Assembly (NCBI GenBank): GCA_902782225.1
Contig: CACZMF010000019.1
Span: 1 to 64,000, forward strand
DNA length: 64,000 bases
Source: an uncultured Bacteroidia bacterium
GTDB taxonomy: Bacteria; Bacteroidota; Bacteroidia; Bacteroidales; UBA932
Reading direction: 5' to 3'
The notes under the pieces were generated by a model. That model was not told where the DNA came from. It worked only from the letters and a program-made list of their open reading frames with translations, and did not search any database. Positions 9,551 through 18,542 of the stretch are shown here, in pieces; the first letter of the stretch is position 1; every line of letters begins with the position of its first letter. A program made the translations under genes and the position numbers.

Positions 9551-10542
9551 CACTTCCCCATTTGAGCTTTAACCCATTCGTATTGCTGCTTCAAGCCATC
9601 CCTCAGAGATACCTTCGGCTCCCAGCCAAGGATTTCGCGTGCCTTTGTGAAATCGGCCGAACGGGCCTTGTCCCCTTCCGGCTTACTGGTATCGAAAAAC
9701 GGCTTAATCGGTTTCCCGGAAATCTCTACGACAGTGAGCGCAATCTCCCTTATGCTGGTGCATTCGGATGGACCGATCTGTATCCATCCGTGTCCCCATC
9801 CTTTTTGCAGGGCGAGCACAAGCGCTTCCACCACATCATCCACGTGGACGAACGCCCTGCCCTGGTTGCCGCTTCCCCAGACCACAAAATCCTCTTCGGG
9901 ATAGTTCAGGGCCTTGCGGATAAGGGCGGGTATCACCTGGCTGCGGGCACCGTAGTCGCAAGGGGCGCCATATACATTGTGGAACTGGAGGGTGCAGCAA
10001 GGAATTCCGGTCTCCTTCTCAAGATACCCGATCTCAAGCTGTCCCATCAGTTTGCTCCATCCGTAAGCAGATTCAGGCATGGCCGGGAACAGTTCTTCTT
10101 CCTTCAGAGGCACGACATCAAGGGTGTTCTGCCTAGTCAGAGGATAGCTGCAGGCCGTGCCCACATACAACAGACCTTTGATACGGTCCTTGCCGGCCTT
10201 ACGGACAGAATGGAACAAGTTGGTGTTTATCAGGTTGTTGAGGCGGAACAAGTCTCCCTGGTTATTGAACACGAAGTCAATCCCCGCGACAATATCAGCC
10301 AGGTGCACAACGTATTCCTGCTCTGCGACAATCTCATCCAGTCCCACGGGAGCCGAAAGATCGATATTATGGAAATGTGTATCGATATCTATGGCGGGCT
10401 TTCCGTCGGCATTATCAAGATAGCAGAGCTTTCCCCGCCACAGGTTGTCGATCACACTCACTTCGTGTCCCTCCCGGACCAGTCTCTTGACAAGGTTGCT
10501 GCCAATCATTCCGCAGCCGCCTGTAACCAAAATCTTACTCAT
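9550..10542 (-). CDS. NAD-dependent nucleotide-sugar epimerase/dehydratase (extended SDR)
   Basis: 330 aa. N-terminal TGGCGMIGSNLVKRL nucleotide loop; catalytic YGWSK (Tyr-x3-Lys) near residue 165; a late GRAFVHVDDVVEAL segment common to sugar epimerases. The overall pattern recalls GDP-mannose 3,5-epimerase-like and UDP-glucose 4-epimerase-like SDRs. Given the GDP-sugar enzymes nearby, a GDP-heptose or GDP-mannose derivative is a plausible substrate, but this is inference. It lies two bases from the downstream end of the upstream GT4 gene. Confidence 0.82.
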   Translation of the reverse strand: MSKILVTGGCGMIGSNLVKRLVREGHEVSVIDNLWRGKLCYLDNADGKPAIDIDTHFHNIDLSAPVGLDEIVAEQEYVVHLADIVAGIDFVFNNQGDLFRLNNLINTNLFHSVRKAGKDRIKGLLYVGTACSYPLTRQNTLDVVPLKEEELFPAMPESAYGWSKLMGQLEIGYLEKETGIPCCTLQFHNVYGAPCDYGARSQVIPALIRKALNYPEEDFVVWGSGNQGRAFVHVDDVVEALVLALQKGWGHGWIQIGPSECTSIREIALTVVEISGKPIKPFFDTSKPEGDKARSADFTKAREILGWEPKVSLRDGLKQQYEWVKAQMGK

Positions 10543-10544
10543 TC

Positions 10545-11570
10545 TTATAGACTTTTATATATTTCTGATAGTTTAAGGCATATCGCCTCCGGCGAAAACT
10601 TCGCCCTGGCCGATTCAAGGGCGCGACCGGCCATTTCTTCCCTCAGCTTCCGGTCCGACATCAGAGAGGAAAGACGGCCTGCAAGGTTTTCAGGATCACC
10701 GGGGATGACAAACATGGCATTCCCGCCATCTTCAGCAATTTCAGGGACTGCACCAACCGGAGTGCAGACCACAGGCAGTCCATTGGACCAGGCCTCGAGG
10801 ATCGACATCGGAAGGCCTTCCGCATAACTTGGAAGGCAAAATACCGACGCCTCGGAATACAACCTGCCCATCTCACCGGCATCCACCCAGCCGGGCAGTT
10901 CCACGGCATCCCCGACCCCAAGCCGCTCCGCGAGCAGGCGGCAATCCTCCTTCCGGCCATCTCCGGCAAGGACAAGCCGCCACCCGGGAAAGCCTCCGGC
11001 CAGGCGGGCGAAAGCCTTTATCAGGTCAAAGCAACCCTTTTCAGGAACCAGCAAACCGGCAAACAGTATACGGTTCTGCCGCTTCTCAAATGATGCAGGA
11101 GACTGGCCGGCCGGATTGTACAGCACAGTCACCTTGCCGGAATAATCCTCTCCGATACGCGCAAGGACATCCTCCCGTATACTTTCCGACAGCACCAGCA
11201 CCCGGTCGGCCCTGGTGAAAACCTTGCTGTATCTCCGGTTCCATATCGAATCGAGCTGCGAGCCGCAATGCAGATGCACTACCGTCTTCTTGCGCAAGGC
11301 ACGGGCAAGGAGGAAGAAAGGGTACTTCCGCAGCATTGACGGGCGCAGGCCCACGTGAATATGGACTATGTCATAAAACGGCAGCAGGCATATGAACTGT
11401 CCCCATGCACCGATCAAGTACGCCAGTTTACGGAGTTTGCTTCCGTCCCTGTGGGTAGATATCCACCGGCAAGCGAACTCCTTCCACACCGGCTGCTTCT
11501 TATAACAATTTAGCACCGACGTTATTCCCCCGCGCGTTTCGGGTGAAGTTGCAAGCACCAGGACCCTCAT
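10545..11570 (-). CDS. GT4-family glycosyltransferase
   Basis: 341 aa with the two-Rossmann GT-B layout. N-terminal GGITSVLNCY, a mid-protein FAGLLVPEKGCFDLIKAF (the R/K-x4-K region), and the C-terminal E-x7-E nucleotide-binding motif in SYAEGLPMSILEAWSNG. It should add one sugar of the repeat unit on the cytoplasmic side. The start overlaps the stop of the neighbouring upstream gene by ATGA. Donor and linkage cannot be read from sequence. Confidence 0.87.
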   Translation of the reverse strand: MRVLVLATSPETRGGITSVLNCYKKQPVWKEFACRWISTHRDGSKLRKLAYLIGAWGQFICLLPFYDIVHIHVGLRPSMLRKYPFFLLARALRKKTVVHLHCGSQLDSIWNRRYSKVFTRADRVLVLSESIREDVLARIGEDYSGKVTVLYNPAGQSPASFEKRQNRILFAGLLVPEKGCFDLIKAFARLAGGFPGWRLVLAGDGRKEDCRLLAERLGVGDAVELPGWVDAGEMGRLYSEASVFCLPSYAEGLPMSILEAWSNGLPVVCTPVGAVPEIAEDGGNAMFVIPGDPENLAGRLSSLMSDRKLREEMAGRALESARAKFSPEAICLKLSEIYKSL

Positions 11571-12628
11571 TGGACGACCGATTTAAACAAAGCTTCATAG
11601 CGGGCGGCACACGACTCCATCGAATAAATCCGCTCATATTCAGAGATTATTGCCTTCCGGTCAACGGCCGAAGCGACAGCCCGGCGCATCGCTTCAGCAA
11701 GGTCTTCGGCCGAAAAGCCTTCCGACAGAAAGCCATTATCTCCGTCTCTTATGACGTCGCAGACTCCGCCTGCCGGGGTCGATACAGGCACAACGCCATA
11801 TGACATAGCCTCAAGAAGTGATAGAGGCAGGCCCTCGAAAGTGGATGACAATATGAAAAAATCCGCAAGCTGAAGATAATCCCCGACATTCATCCGCTCC
11901 CCTTCGAACCTTACGGCCTGAGGGTTCTGGGCATTCTGGAGTTCAACGGGGAAATCCCTGCCTATAACCAAGAGACGCACGTCTCCCGCCAGTTTTACTG
12001 CATCAAAAAGCACTTTCTGGTTTTTGGGAGCAGCATAGCGCGCTATATGGATGAACAGAGGCTTCCCTGCCTTGAACGAGAGTATCTGTTCCCTGACAGA
12101 GCCGGCCGAAGAACTTGACGACGGACGGGAGCGGCCGTTCAGTATCATAACGTCATTGCTCAAACCATACAGCTTACGGTACGACAAGGAGCATACGGGC
12201 GAGATTGTCACGGGAATGACACTGCGCTCATACATTCTCCGGAAAAGAGGCTTTTCCAGTTTTGACTGAAGATAATAATCGGCAACACTGTGGATAGTGT
12301 GCACGTATTTTATGCCCCGGCAAAAAATGGACGGCAATACCAGATGCACCAGATCCGTATGCGCGTGCACCACGTCCGGCCTTTCCTTGCGTATTACCCG
12401 CATTATGCCGAAAAGCGCGGCGACAGAATGACCGCTCCCAGCCGCCAGGTTTATGTATTTTACCGAACCTGCAAGTTCATTCCTGTAATATGCATTGGCC
12501 GCCACGGAATCATCATCCGTGGTGAGCATAACCACTTCGTGTTTCCCGGTCAGAGAGTTGCACAAATCCACGGCGAAACGCTCGGCTCCTCCGGAAGACA
12601 GGGAAAATGATATTACAAGTATCTTCAC
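11567..12628 (-). CDS. GT4-family glycosyltransferase
   Basis: 353 aa from a GTG at 12628, chosen because it overlaps the upstream stop by GTGA and begins at the conserved strand VKILVISFSLSSGGAERFA; an ATG at 12673 would add a poorly conserved leader overlapping the previous gene. GT-B features: SSGGAERFAVDL, HIARYAAPKNQ, and the E-x7-E motif in FEGLPLSLLEAMSYG. It is one of three consecutive GT4 enzymes. Acceptor and donor are unknown. Confidence 0.87.
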   Translation of the reverse strand: MKILVISFSLSSGGAERFAVDLCNSLTGKHEVVMLTTDDDSVAANAYYRNELAGSVKYINLAAGSGHSVAALFGIMRVIRKERPDVVHAHTDLVHLVLPSIFCRGIKYVHTIHSVADYYLQSKLEKPLFRRMYERSVIPVTISPVCSLSYRKLYGLSNDVMILNGRSRPSSSSSAGSVREQILSFKAGKPLFIHIARYAAPKNQKVLFDAVKLAGDVRLLVIGRDFPVELQNAQNPQAVRFEGERMNVGDYLQLADFFILSSTFEGLPLSLLEAMSYGVVPVSTPAGGVCDVIRDGDNGFLSEGFSAEDLAEAMRRAVASAVDRKAIISEYERIYSMESCAARYEALFKSVVQ

Positions 12629-13773
12629 TTTGATAAATAAACTGCCTCGTATTGTTGCACTATTCTCGCCCAATCTCCACCTTCAGACTGGCCTGCCTCG
12701 GCTATGTTGGCCCTCATATCGGCCAGAAGCCTGCTGTCGGACAGCAACTTTCCGTATGCGTCCGCCAGCGCATCCGAATCGGAAGGTGGCACCAGCAGAC
12801 CGTTGCCGCCGTCGGTGATCACGTCCCTGAAATTGCCCACATCGCTCGCAACCACAGGTGTGCCAAGTCCAAGGGCCGTCTGGATGACCCCGCTCTGGGT
12901 CGCATCGGTATATGGGCATACTACAAACTTTGCCTGGGACACATAATCGGCGATTTCCGAGACCGTAAGGTATCTGTGAATGAATTCAAAGGCTCCTGTA
13001 TCCTCTGCCGGCCCAGGATCAAAGCACACTGGCCCCGCGCCGGCAACAATCATCCGCACATCAGGGAAAGACTCGTGTATTTTGACAAAGGCATCTACGG
13101 CAAACGATATTCCTTTATAGGGAGAAAGCCTGCCGAAAAATATTATGTAGTCTCCGGGGATGATTTTTCCGGTCCGGAAGGCATTATACTCCTGATATGG
13201 CCCGAGAGATGACTGCCAGACACGACTCTGAGGTATTTTGTACCTTTGGCAGAATGCCTTTCTCTGCTGGGAGTTCAGCAAAACGAACTTAGCAGGAATC
13301 AACGAAAGGGCGAATCGTTTCAGCTTGTCGCGGAGAGCGGTATCACTGCTGTGCGGTATGGGATCGTGTACGACACAGACTGCTTTCCGCCGGTATTTCC
13401 ACATCATCATAAGGTGGAAAACGAAGGGGATGCCTACGTGGTGTACCACATCCGGATTAATGGAGGAAATGAGTCTCTGCTCTTCAAGAAATAAGCGGAA
13501 GGACGATATTCCCGTCCTGCCTTTGGCATCGTTGGACACGAAGGACTTCTCGACATCGATATAATCGCCCCATACTGTCAGTTCAGGATACGTGGAGAGA
13601 GGAAGAACGGAATTCCTGCCGTCCATCCGGGCTATGTCAAACAGTGTTGTATGGCACATAAAAGGAGCCAGGCGGACAATATAGTACACTTCGTGGCCAG
13701 AATTCCTCAAAGCCTTTATCAGAGGAAAGTCACAATCGGCAAACGGCGGAATGGAATAATATACTATCCTCAT
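12625..13773 (-). CDS. GT4-family glycosyltransferase
   Basis: 382 aa from the ATG at 13773 (ATGA overlap with the upstream GT2 gene); it starts at MRIVYYSIPPFAD. An in-frame start 13 codons upstream is disfavoured. It has FFGRLSPYKGISFAVDAF and a late TQSGVIQTALGLGTPVVASD segment in place of the classic E-x7-E, as in some GT4 subfamilies. The N-terminal half is less conserved, as expected for the acceptor-binding domain. Confidence 0.85.
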   Translation of the reverse strand: MRIVYYSIPPFADCDFPLIKALRNSGHEVYYIVRLAPFMCHTTLFDIARMDGRNSVLPLSTYPELTVWGDYIDVEKSFVSNDAKGRTGISSFRLFLEEQRLISSINPDVVHHVGIPFVFHLMMMWKYRRKAVCVVHDPIPHSSDTALRDKLKRFALSLIPAKFVLLNSQQRKAFCQRYKIPQSRVWQSSLGPYQEYNAFRTGKIIPGDYIIFFGRLSPYKGISFAVDAFVKIHESFPDVRMIVAGAGPVCFDPGPAEDTGAFEFIHRYLTVSEIADYVSQAKFVVCPYTDATQSGVIQTALGLGTPVVASDVGNFRDVITDGGNGLLVPPSDSDALADAYGKLLSDSRLLADMRANIAEAGQSEGGDWARIVQQYEAVYLSK

Positions 13774-14696
13774 TGGAGCAATCCTTTCAAAACCTGCTTT
13801 GAAGTCCGCCAAAAGCCAAGGCGGCTTTCTTTGAAATGCATCATCCAGTACAATGCCTTTCCATGATTCTTTGCGACGTCCATACGCACATAGAAAGCGG
13901 GGTACTCCATAAAATGCCCGTCAAGCATCTCCCTGAGCGCTTCCAGGTAATGATTCTCTTTCTCATTGTGCGCCACGGCCACGGACAGGGATGCGGCGAA
14001 CCAATCCCGGGCTGCCAACATAGCATTGAGTTTCACGGGATAGTTGTCATTGGACGATATCGTTTTCTCGTGTATCCTGTACTGAAACACCGGAATGGAA
14101 GTATTGGCTATGCCTCCTTCCACGGCTGCCCTGTAGACACTGATGTCATCGGAGCCCCAGGCAAGCGGCAGTTTGTAAAAACCGCCGCTTGCGCGCAACC
14201 GGTCTGCGGCGAAGCAAAAATCGCCTATAAACTGACGGCGCCCCTTCCACCTGAAATACAGCATCTCAAAAGCATTTTCATACTCAGGCCTCTCCTCCAG
14301 CAGTTCTTTCACTGCTCCGTCGCTGCCGATAATCTCCGTCCTGCCATGATACACTGCCAAACCGGGATACTTGCTTATCAAAGCATCCAGAACCCTCAGG
14401 CAATCCGGCTTCAGACGGTCATCATCCCCCATACAGATGATATACTCTCCGGAACTGTATTCCAGGCATCGGTTCCAGTTATCCACCACGTCGACAGCCC
14501 CGATATTGGACGCGTTCGTGTAGTATCTGACGTGCGGATCGGAGAGGAACGGCCTCACTGCCTCTTCCACTGCCTCTGGAGAGCAATCATTGACAATAAC
14601 CAGCTCAAAGTCGTCATAATCCTGGCCAAGCACGCTTTTAACCGCCTCGGCAAGATATCCGGCTTTAAATGCCGGTATTGTCACAGAAAACCTCAT
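13770..14696 (-). CDS. GT2-family glycosyltransferase
   Basis: 308 aa with a GT-A fold. N-terminal SVTIPAFKAGYLAEAVKSVL, VIVNDCSPE, and the metal-binding MGDDDR (DxD type) near residue 92. No transmembrane helix is evident, so it is likely a peripheral inner-membrane enzyme adding one sugar to the lipid-linked repeat. It lies four bases after wzx. Confidence 0.88.
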   Translation of the reverse strand: MRFSVTIPAFKAGYLAEAVKSVLGQDYDDFELVIVNDCSPEAVEEAVRPFLSDPHVRYYTNASNIGAVDVVDNWNRCLEYSSGEYIICMGDDDRLKPDCLRVLDALISKYPGLAVYHGRTEIIGSDGAVKELLEERPEYENAFEMLYFRWKGRRQFIGDFCFAADRLRASGGFYKLPLAWGSDDISVYRAAVEGGIANTSIPVFQYRIHEKTISSNDNYPVKLNAMLAARDWFAASLSVAVAHNEKENHYLEALREMLDGHFMEYPAFYVRMDVAKNHGKALYWMMHFKESRLGFWRTSKQVLKGLLQ

Positions 14697-14700
14697 CGCA

Positions 14701-16113
14701 CTACTTTTTCATCAGAGCAAAAGGGTTGCGCTTTTTCACGAAAACCTGGAAGGCCATCACATATGCGGCCGTCAGGCCCGCAGAAATAAAGAGCCGCAGA
14801 ATTGAGGAATCCAGCAGCATACAACACCCCACGATAATGGCAAGGGGAATATATACGGCAATATTCTTGATCAGTTCCACTGCAGGGAAATGGATCTCGA
14901 CGGTCCTTGTCACCGCCAACTGGCTCAGGACAAGTATCAACAATTCTGAAACTATCCACACGATGGAAGAACCCTTTGCGGCCAGCAACGGGACGAGCAG
15001 CACATTCAGCAGCAGGCCGGTACCGGCACCGATTATCGAGTTCCGCAAAAGGACCTTGTCTTGCCCCAGGGGCATCAGAGTCTGGAGCACAAGCACTTGC
15101 TCGTAGCCGATCACAAAAACCAGGGGCGCGATTATTATCATCGGCAAGATGGCTCCCGCATACCCCGGCCCGGCAATCAGGCCCACTATGTCCGGAGCCA
15201 TCATCATCATCCAGATTATGATGGGAAGGGAGAAGCCGAGCAGCACCTCCACGGACAAATGGAAGAAAGACTTGAACTTCTCCATTTCCCCGGATGAAAC
15301 CAGGTTTGACATCCTGGGCATCATCACTCCGGTGAAAGCCGAAAACAGAGCCATCACCATATAGTAAATCTTTGTGGCCGTCGTGTAATAACCAACTTCC
15401 ACCTCCCCGGAGACAAAGCCCAGGAATGTCACATTGAAGGTGGTGTACATAGACGTGAGTATCGCGTAAAGGCCCAGGGTGAACAAAGACTTGAATGTCG
15501 GCCAGAAATGCAGGCCCGAAAAGGTCAGCCGGACGCTAAGGTGTGCAAACAGGATGTTGACGATGGCATTGGCGACAACCATCAGGCAGGATAGCATATA
15601 ATAGATCCAGACATCCTGTGGCTTCCTGACAAGCACGAACACCAGTATCACATATAAAGTCTTTATTATCAACGACCTTACCGTGATAAGGCGAAAATTT
15701 TCCAGCCCCTTGTACAACCACTCGACAAGCAGGCTGTTGAATAAGAGTTTGAAAGAGCCGAAGAACATCAGGTCCTTATGGGCCGCAAACTGCGGAACGG
15801 TGAATGTCATTATGGCCAGGACAATCAGCATAAAGCCCGTAAGAGCCATATTGACCACCAGAAGATTTGAGAATGTCCGGTCAAGTTCCTCCTTGTTGTC
15901 CCTATGCCTTGCGATCTCCCTGACGCCAAGGGAATCAAGGCCAAGCATGGAGAACAGGATGAAGTAGTTGATCACGCTGTCCACAAAATTGCAGGCCCCG
16001 ATATTTTCCACGCCAAGGACCCTGGACACATATGGATATGTCAGGAAGGGGAAAACATAGTTCGCCAGTATCAGAAGGATACTATAGAACAGGTTTTTCT
16101 TCAAGCTTGGCAT
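14701..16113 (-). CDS. wzx: Polysaccharide repeat-unit flippase (Wzx)
   Basis: 470 aa, very hydrophobic, with about 12-14 predicted membrane helices. The N-terminus (YSILLILANYVFPFLTYPYV, then RVLGVENIG) is typical of the polysaccharide-biosynthesis MATE/MOP transporters. It would flip undecaprenyl-linked repeat units across the inner membrane. It overlaps the 3' end of the wzy-like gene by 32 bases. No later Met in the first helix offers a better start. Confidence 0.9.
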   Translation of the reverse strand: MPSLKKNLFYSILLILANYVFPFLTYPYVSRVLGVENIGACNFVDSVINYFILFSMLGLDSLGVREIARHRDNKEELDRTFSNLLVVNMALTGFMLIVLAIMTFTVPQFAAHKDLMFFGSFKLLFNSLLVEWLYKGLENFRLITVRSLIIKTLYVILVFVLVRKPQDVWIYYMLSCLMVVANAIVNILFAHLSVRLTFSGLHFWPTFKSLFTLGLYAILTSMYTTFNVTFLGFVSGEVEVGYYTTATKIYYMVMALFSAFTGVMMPRMSNLVSSGEMEKFKSFFHLSVEVLLGFSLPIIIWMMMMAPDIVGLIAGPGYAGAILPMIIIAPLVFVIGYEQVLVLQTLMPLGQDKVLLRNSIIGAGTGLLLNVLLVPLLAAKGSSIVWIVSELLILVLSQLAVTRTVEIHFPAVELIKNIAVYIPLAIIVGCCMLLDSSILRLFISAGLTAAYVMAFQVFVKKRNPFALMKK

Positions 16114-17425
16114 AAGACTTTCTTTCCACTATGCGGCGGCGCTTGTCCAGAACGGAAATCACGTACCCCAGGATAAGGAATGACGGCATAGTGCTGGACA
16201 ACTCCCCTGTCATAAAACAAAATGCCAGGTACAGGATAAACACAGACAATCCAAGAGCATACACCCGCCGGCCCAACTTGCGGTGCTTCACTATGAACAC
16301 GATGAGCAGCGTCATCATGGCGATGAATATGAACAAGCCGACAAACCCCCTCTCCAGGAGAAGATTCAGGTATATGCCTTCCAGTCCATACAGGTCGGAA
16401 TCCGCAGCCATAAGGCTGCCGTTCTCCCAACCCATGTCGATATTGAAAAAATACACGCCCCGTCCGAACAGGAAAGCCCCCTGGATATAATAGAACACGG
16501 TCGCCAGCTGCACCAGACGCATTGCCAGCGAACTGCCCTTTGTGACGGACGTCGGGTCGAATATCGAAGCAATCCAGACGAACATCTTGCGGAACTGCGG
16601 GATGAGCATAAATGCCAGTACTGCCAGCACCAGGGCGCCAAGCAGGATTGATGCTTTAAGCTTCTTATCCCTGATGAGTGCCAGGACAAAAATTGGAAGG
16701 CAGACAAGGTAGCAGAACCAGATAGTCCTGCAGTTGCAGGTGAAAACGCCGAAAATGCAGCACAACTGAGAAACGGCACAAATCGCAGGACTCTCAAGAT
16801 GGTCGATGTAGGCATAAAGGTGGAGCAGTGCAAGCAGCACACAGATGAACCCGTAATCAAAGGGGTTGACGAACGTGGCCTGCACGCGGAACCTTTCAGC
16901 TGTAATGAAGTCGTAGTCGACCAGCGTTTCGTCGTATAACTCATCCACAAGGAACGATACGCCACTGGCGTAATTGGCATAGGCAACAACCGTCATCAGG
17001 ACCAGTGAGACGAAGGAGATCGTCAGCAGCGGCTTTAAAGACGTCTTGCGCCTCAGGCAGATGAATGCATACAGCAATGCAAACTGTTTGGTGAACATTT
17101 CGAGCAGTCCGAAATGCGCCATTCCGGAAACGGTCTGCAGATTTGGGCTGGTTGCTACGCAAATAGCAAACGACAGTACTGCAATAATGCAGAAAGGAAG
17201 CATCAGGGATGACTTTATCTTTCTCCATATTTCCCCGATATTGATGACTTCCGACATAAGGAATGCCACGCTGATGGCCGTCTCGGCAGAAATTCCTCCC
17301 ACCGGGAAAGACACCATTGTCATCAGTATGGTGGACATAAACAATATGCCGATTTTATATTCCCTGCGGACAAGGAACATAAGAGCCATACAGGCAAAAA
17401 GCAATACTGTCGCGAAAAGTTTCAT
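16082..17425 (-). CDS. wzy: O-antigen/capsule polymerase-like membrane protein (Wzy)
   Basis: 447 aa with about 10-12 hydrophobic helices and a long central periplasmic loop (about residues 140-200, including LVDELYDETLVDYDF). Wzy polymerases share little sequence; the call rests on topology, the Wzy_C-like stretch with CRTIWFCYLVCLPIFVL, and position between wzz and wzx. It would join repeat units on the periplasmic side. The start overlaps the wzz stop by ATGA. Confidence 0.82.
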   Translation of the reverse strand: MKLFATVLLFACMALMFLVRREYKIGILFMSTILMTMVSFPVGGISAETAISVAFLMSEVINIGEIWRKIKSSLMLPFCIIAVLSFAICVATSPNLQTVSGMAHFGLLEMFTKQFALLYAFICLRRKTSLKPLLTISFVSLVLMTVVAYANYASGVSFLVDELYDETLVDYDFITAERFRVQATFVNPFDYGFICVLLALLHLYAYIDHLESPAICAVSQLCCIFGVFTCNCRTIWFCYLVCLPIFVLALIRDKKLKASILLGALVLAVLAFMLIPQFRKMFVWIASIFDPTSVTKGSSLAMRLVQLATVFYYIQGAFLFGRGVYFFNIDMGWENGSLMAADSDLYGLEGIYLNLLLERGFVGLFIFIAMMTLLIVFIVKHRKLGRRVYALGLSVFILYLAFCFMTGELSSTMPSFLILGYVISVLDKRRRIVERKSYAKLEEKPVL

Positions 17426-18534
17426 TCAGGCTTCCCGGAACGCTGGTCTTTCCAGACTATCCAAGCGGCACCCAGCAAGGCACCGATCACAAACCAGACA
17501 ATGGTAAGGCGCACTTTGGAAGGCTTTCCATTGTGCGGCGCTATACCAGGCTGTATAACCACCAGAACAGGGGCTTCCTGGAGCACCTTTGCACGGGCGG
17601 CAAGCAAGTTCTGTGCTGTCTGGTTATACATCTGGTACTTGAGTTGTGCTTCGTTCTGGAGATGCTGCAACTGAACCTTTGAAGACTGGCTCACCACGCC
17701 CATATGCGCATCGGCATAATAAGCATATGCTCTCTGCGCATTCAGGTATTCAGTATGCGCCTCCTCGTAGATTTTCTCATAATAATCCACATTTTCCTGG
17801 GATTTCTCCGTACGGTAGGCAAGCACGAAATCCTTGAGATTCTCAATGATGGTGTTGGCCAGCTGCGCGGCGATCACACGGTCCTGCATCGTGACTTTGA
17901 GCGAAAGGACAAATGTCTTCTTTTCAACCGTGGCCGTGACGTTTTTGGAAAGAGTGCGGACCACCATTTCCTGCTGCTTGGTCAGCTTCAATGAATCCAC
18001 ATTCTGATGCCCTTCCGCATCATCGAATTCGTCCTTCATCTTGAAGAGGCCCTTGACCCCGTCCATCGCCATCCTGGGCAGGCCAAACAGATAACCCCAC
18101 CAGGGCTGCTTGTTGTAGTTGACGATGTAGTCGTAAAGATCGGTATGCACGAGCGTATCCTTGTGCTCAAAAGTCACCGGCATATCAAAGAGATTGATAT
18201 AGAAAGAGGTGGACTTTATGATTTCCGGATACAGGTCGGGGTGCATAGCATCAGTCAGCGCAAGGGAATTCATATTGATTCCGGCAAGGCTGGCAAGAGA
18301 ACTGAGACCGTTGCCCATAGTTGCACGGGTCGCCAGTTCAGGGGCAATGACGGCCTTTGTGGTGAAGGTCTTCGGGGTGCTCAGGCCTATCATAATTCCA
18401 AAGGCAGCACCGCAGAGTGCCCATAAAAGAACCTTCTTCCAGTTCTTCAGGGCTATCTTCAGATAAGGGACCAGCTCGATTTTGTGCCCGCCTGCTTCCT
18501 CATCGAAGTCTTCGAAATCTTCATATTTTTTCAT
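17422..18534 (-). CDS. wzz: Chain-length determinant protein (Wzz), without kinase domain
   Basis: 370 aa. Acidic N-terminus (KYEDFEDFDEE), a first membrane helix near residues 35-53 (VLLWALCGAAFGIMIGL), a periplasmic coiled-coil body, then a Pro-rich turn and a second helix near 340-360 (VWFVIGALLGAAWIVW) ending in a short basic tail. This is the two-helix layout of polysaccharide co-polymerases. No cytoplasmic tyrosine-kinase domain follows, unlike Wzc. It sets glycan chain length together with Wzy. Confidence 0.9.
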   Translation of the reverse strand: MKKYEDFEDFDEEAGGHKIELVPYLKIALKNWKKVLLWALCGAAFGIMIGLSTPKTFTTKAVIAPELATRATMGNGLSSLASLAGINMNSLALTDAMHPDLYPEIIKSTSFYINLFDMPVTFEHKDTLVHTDLYDYIVNYNKQPWWGYLFGLPRMAMDGVKGLFKMKDEFDDAEGHQNVDSLKLTKQQEMVVRTLSKNVTATVEKKTFVLSLKVTMQDRVIAAQLANTIIENLKDFVLAYRTEKSQENVDYYEKIYEEAHTEYLNAQRAYAYYADAHMGVVSQSSKVQLQHLQNEAQLKYQMYNQTAQNLLAARAKVLQEAPVLVVIQPGIAPHNGKPSKVRLTIVWFVIGALLGAAWIVWKDQRSGKPE

Positions 18535-18542
18535 AATCGGAC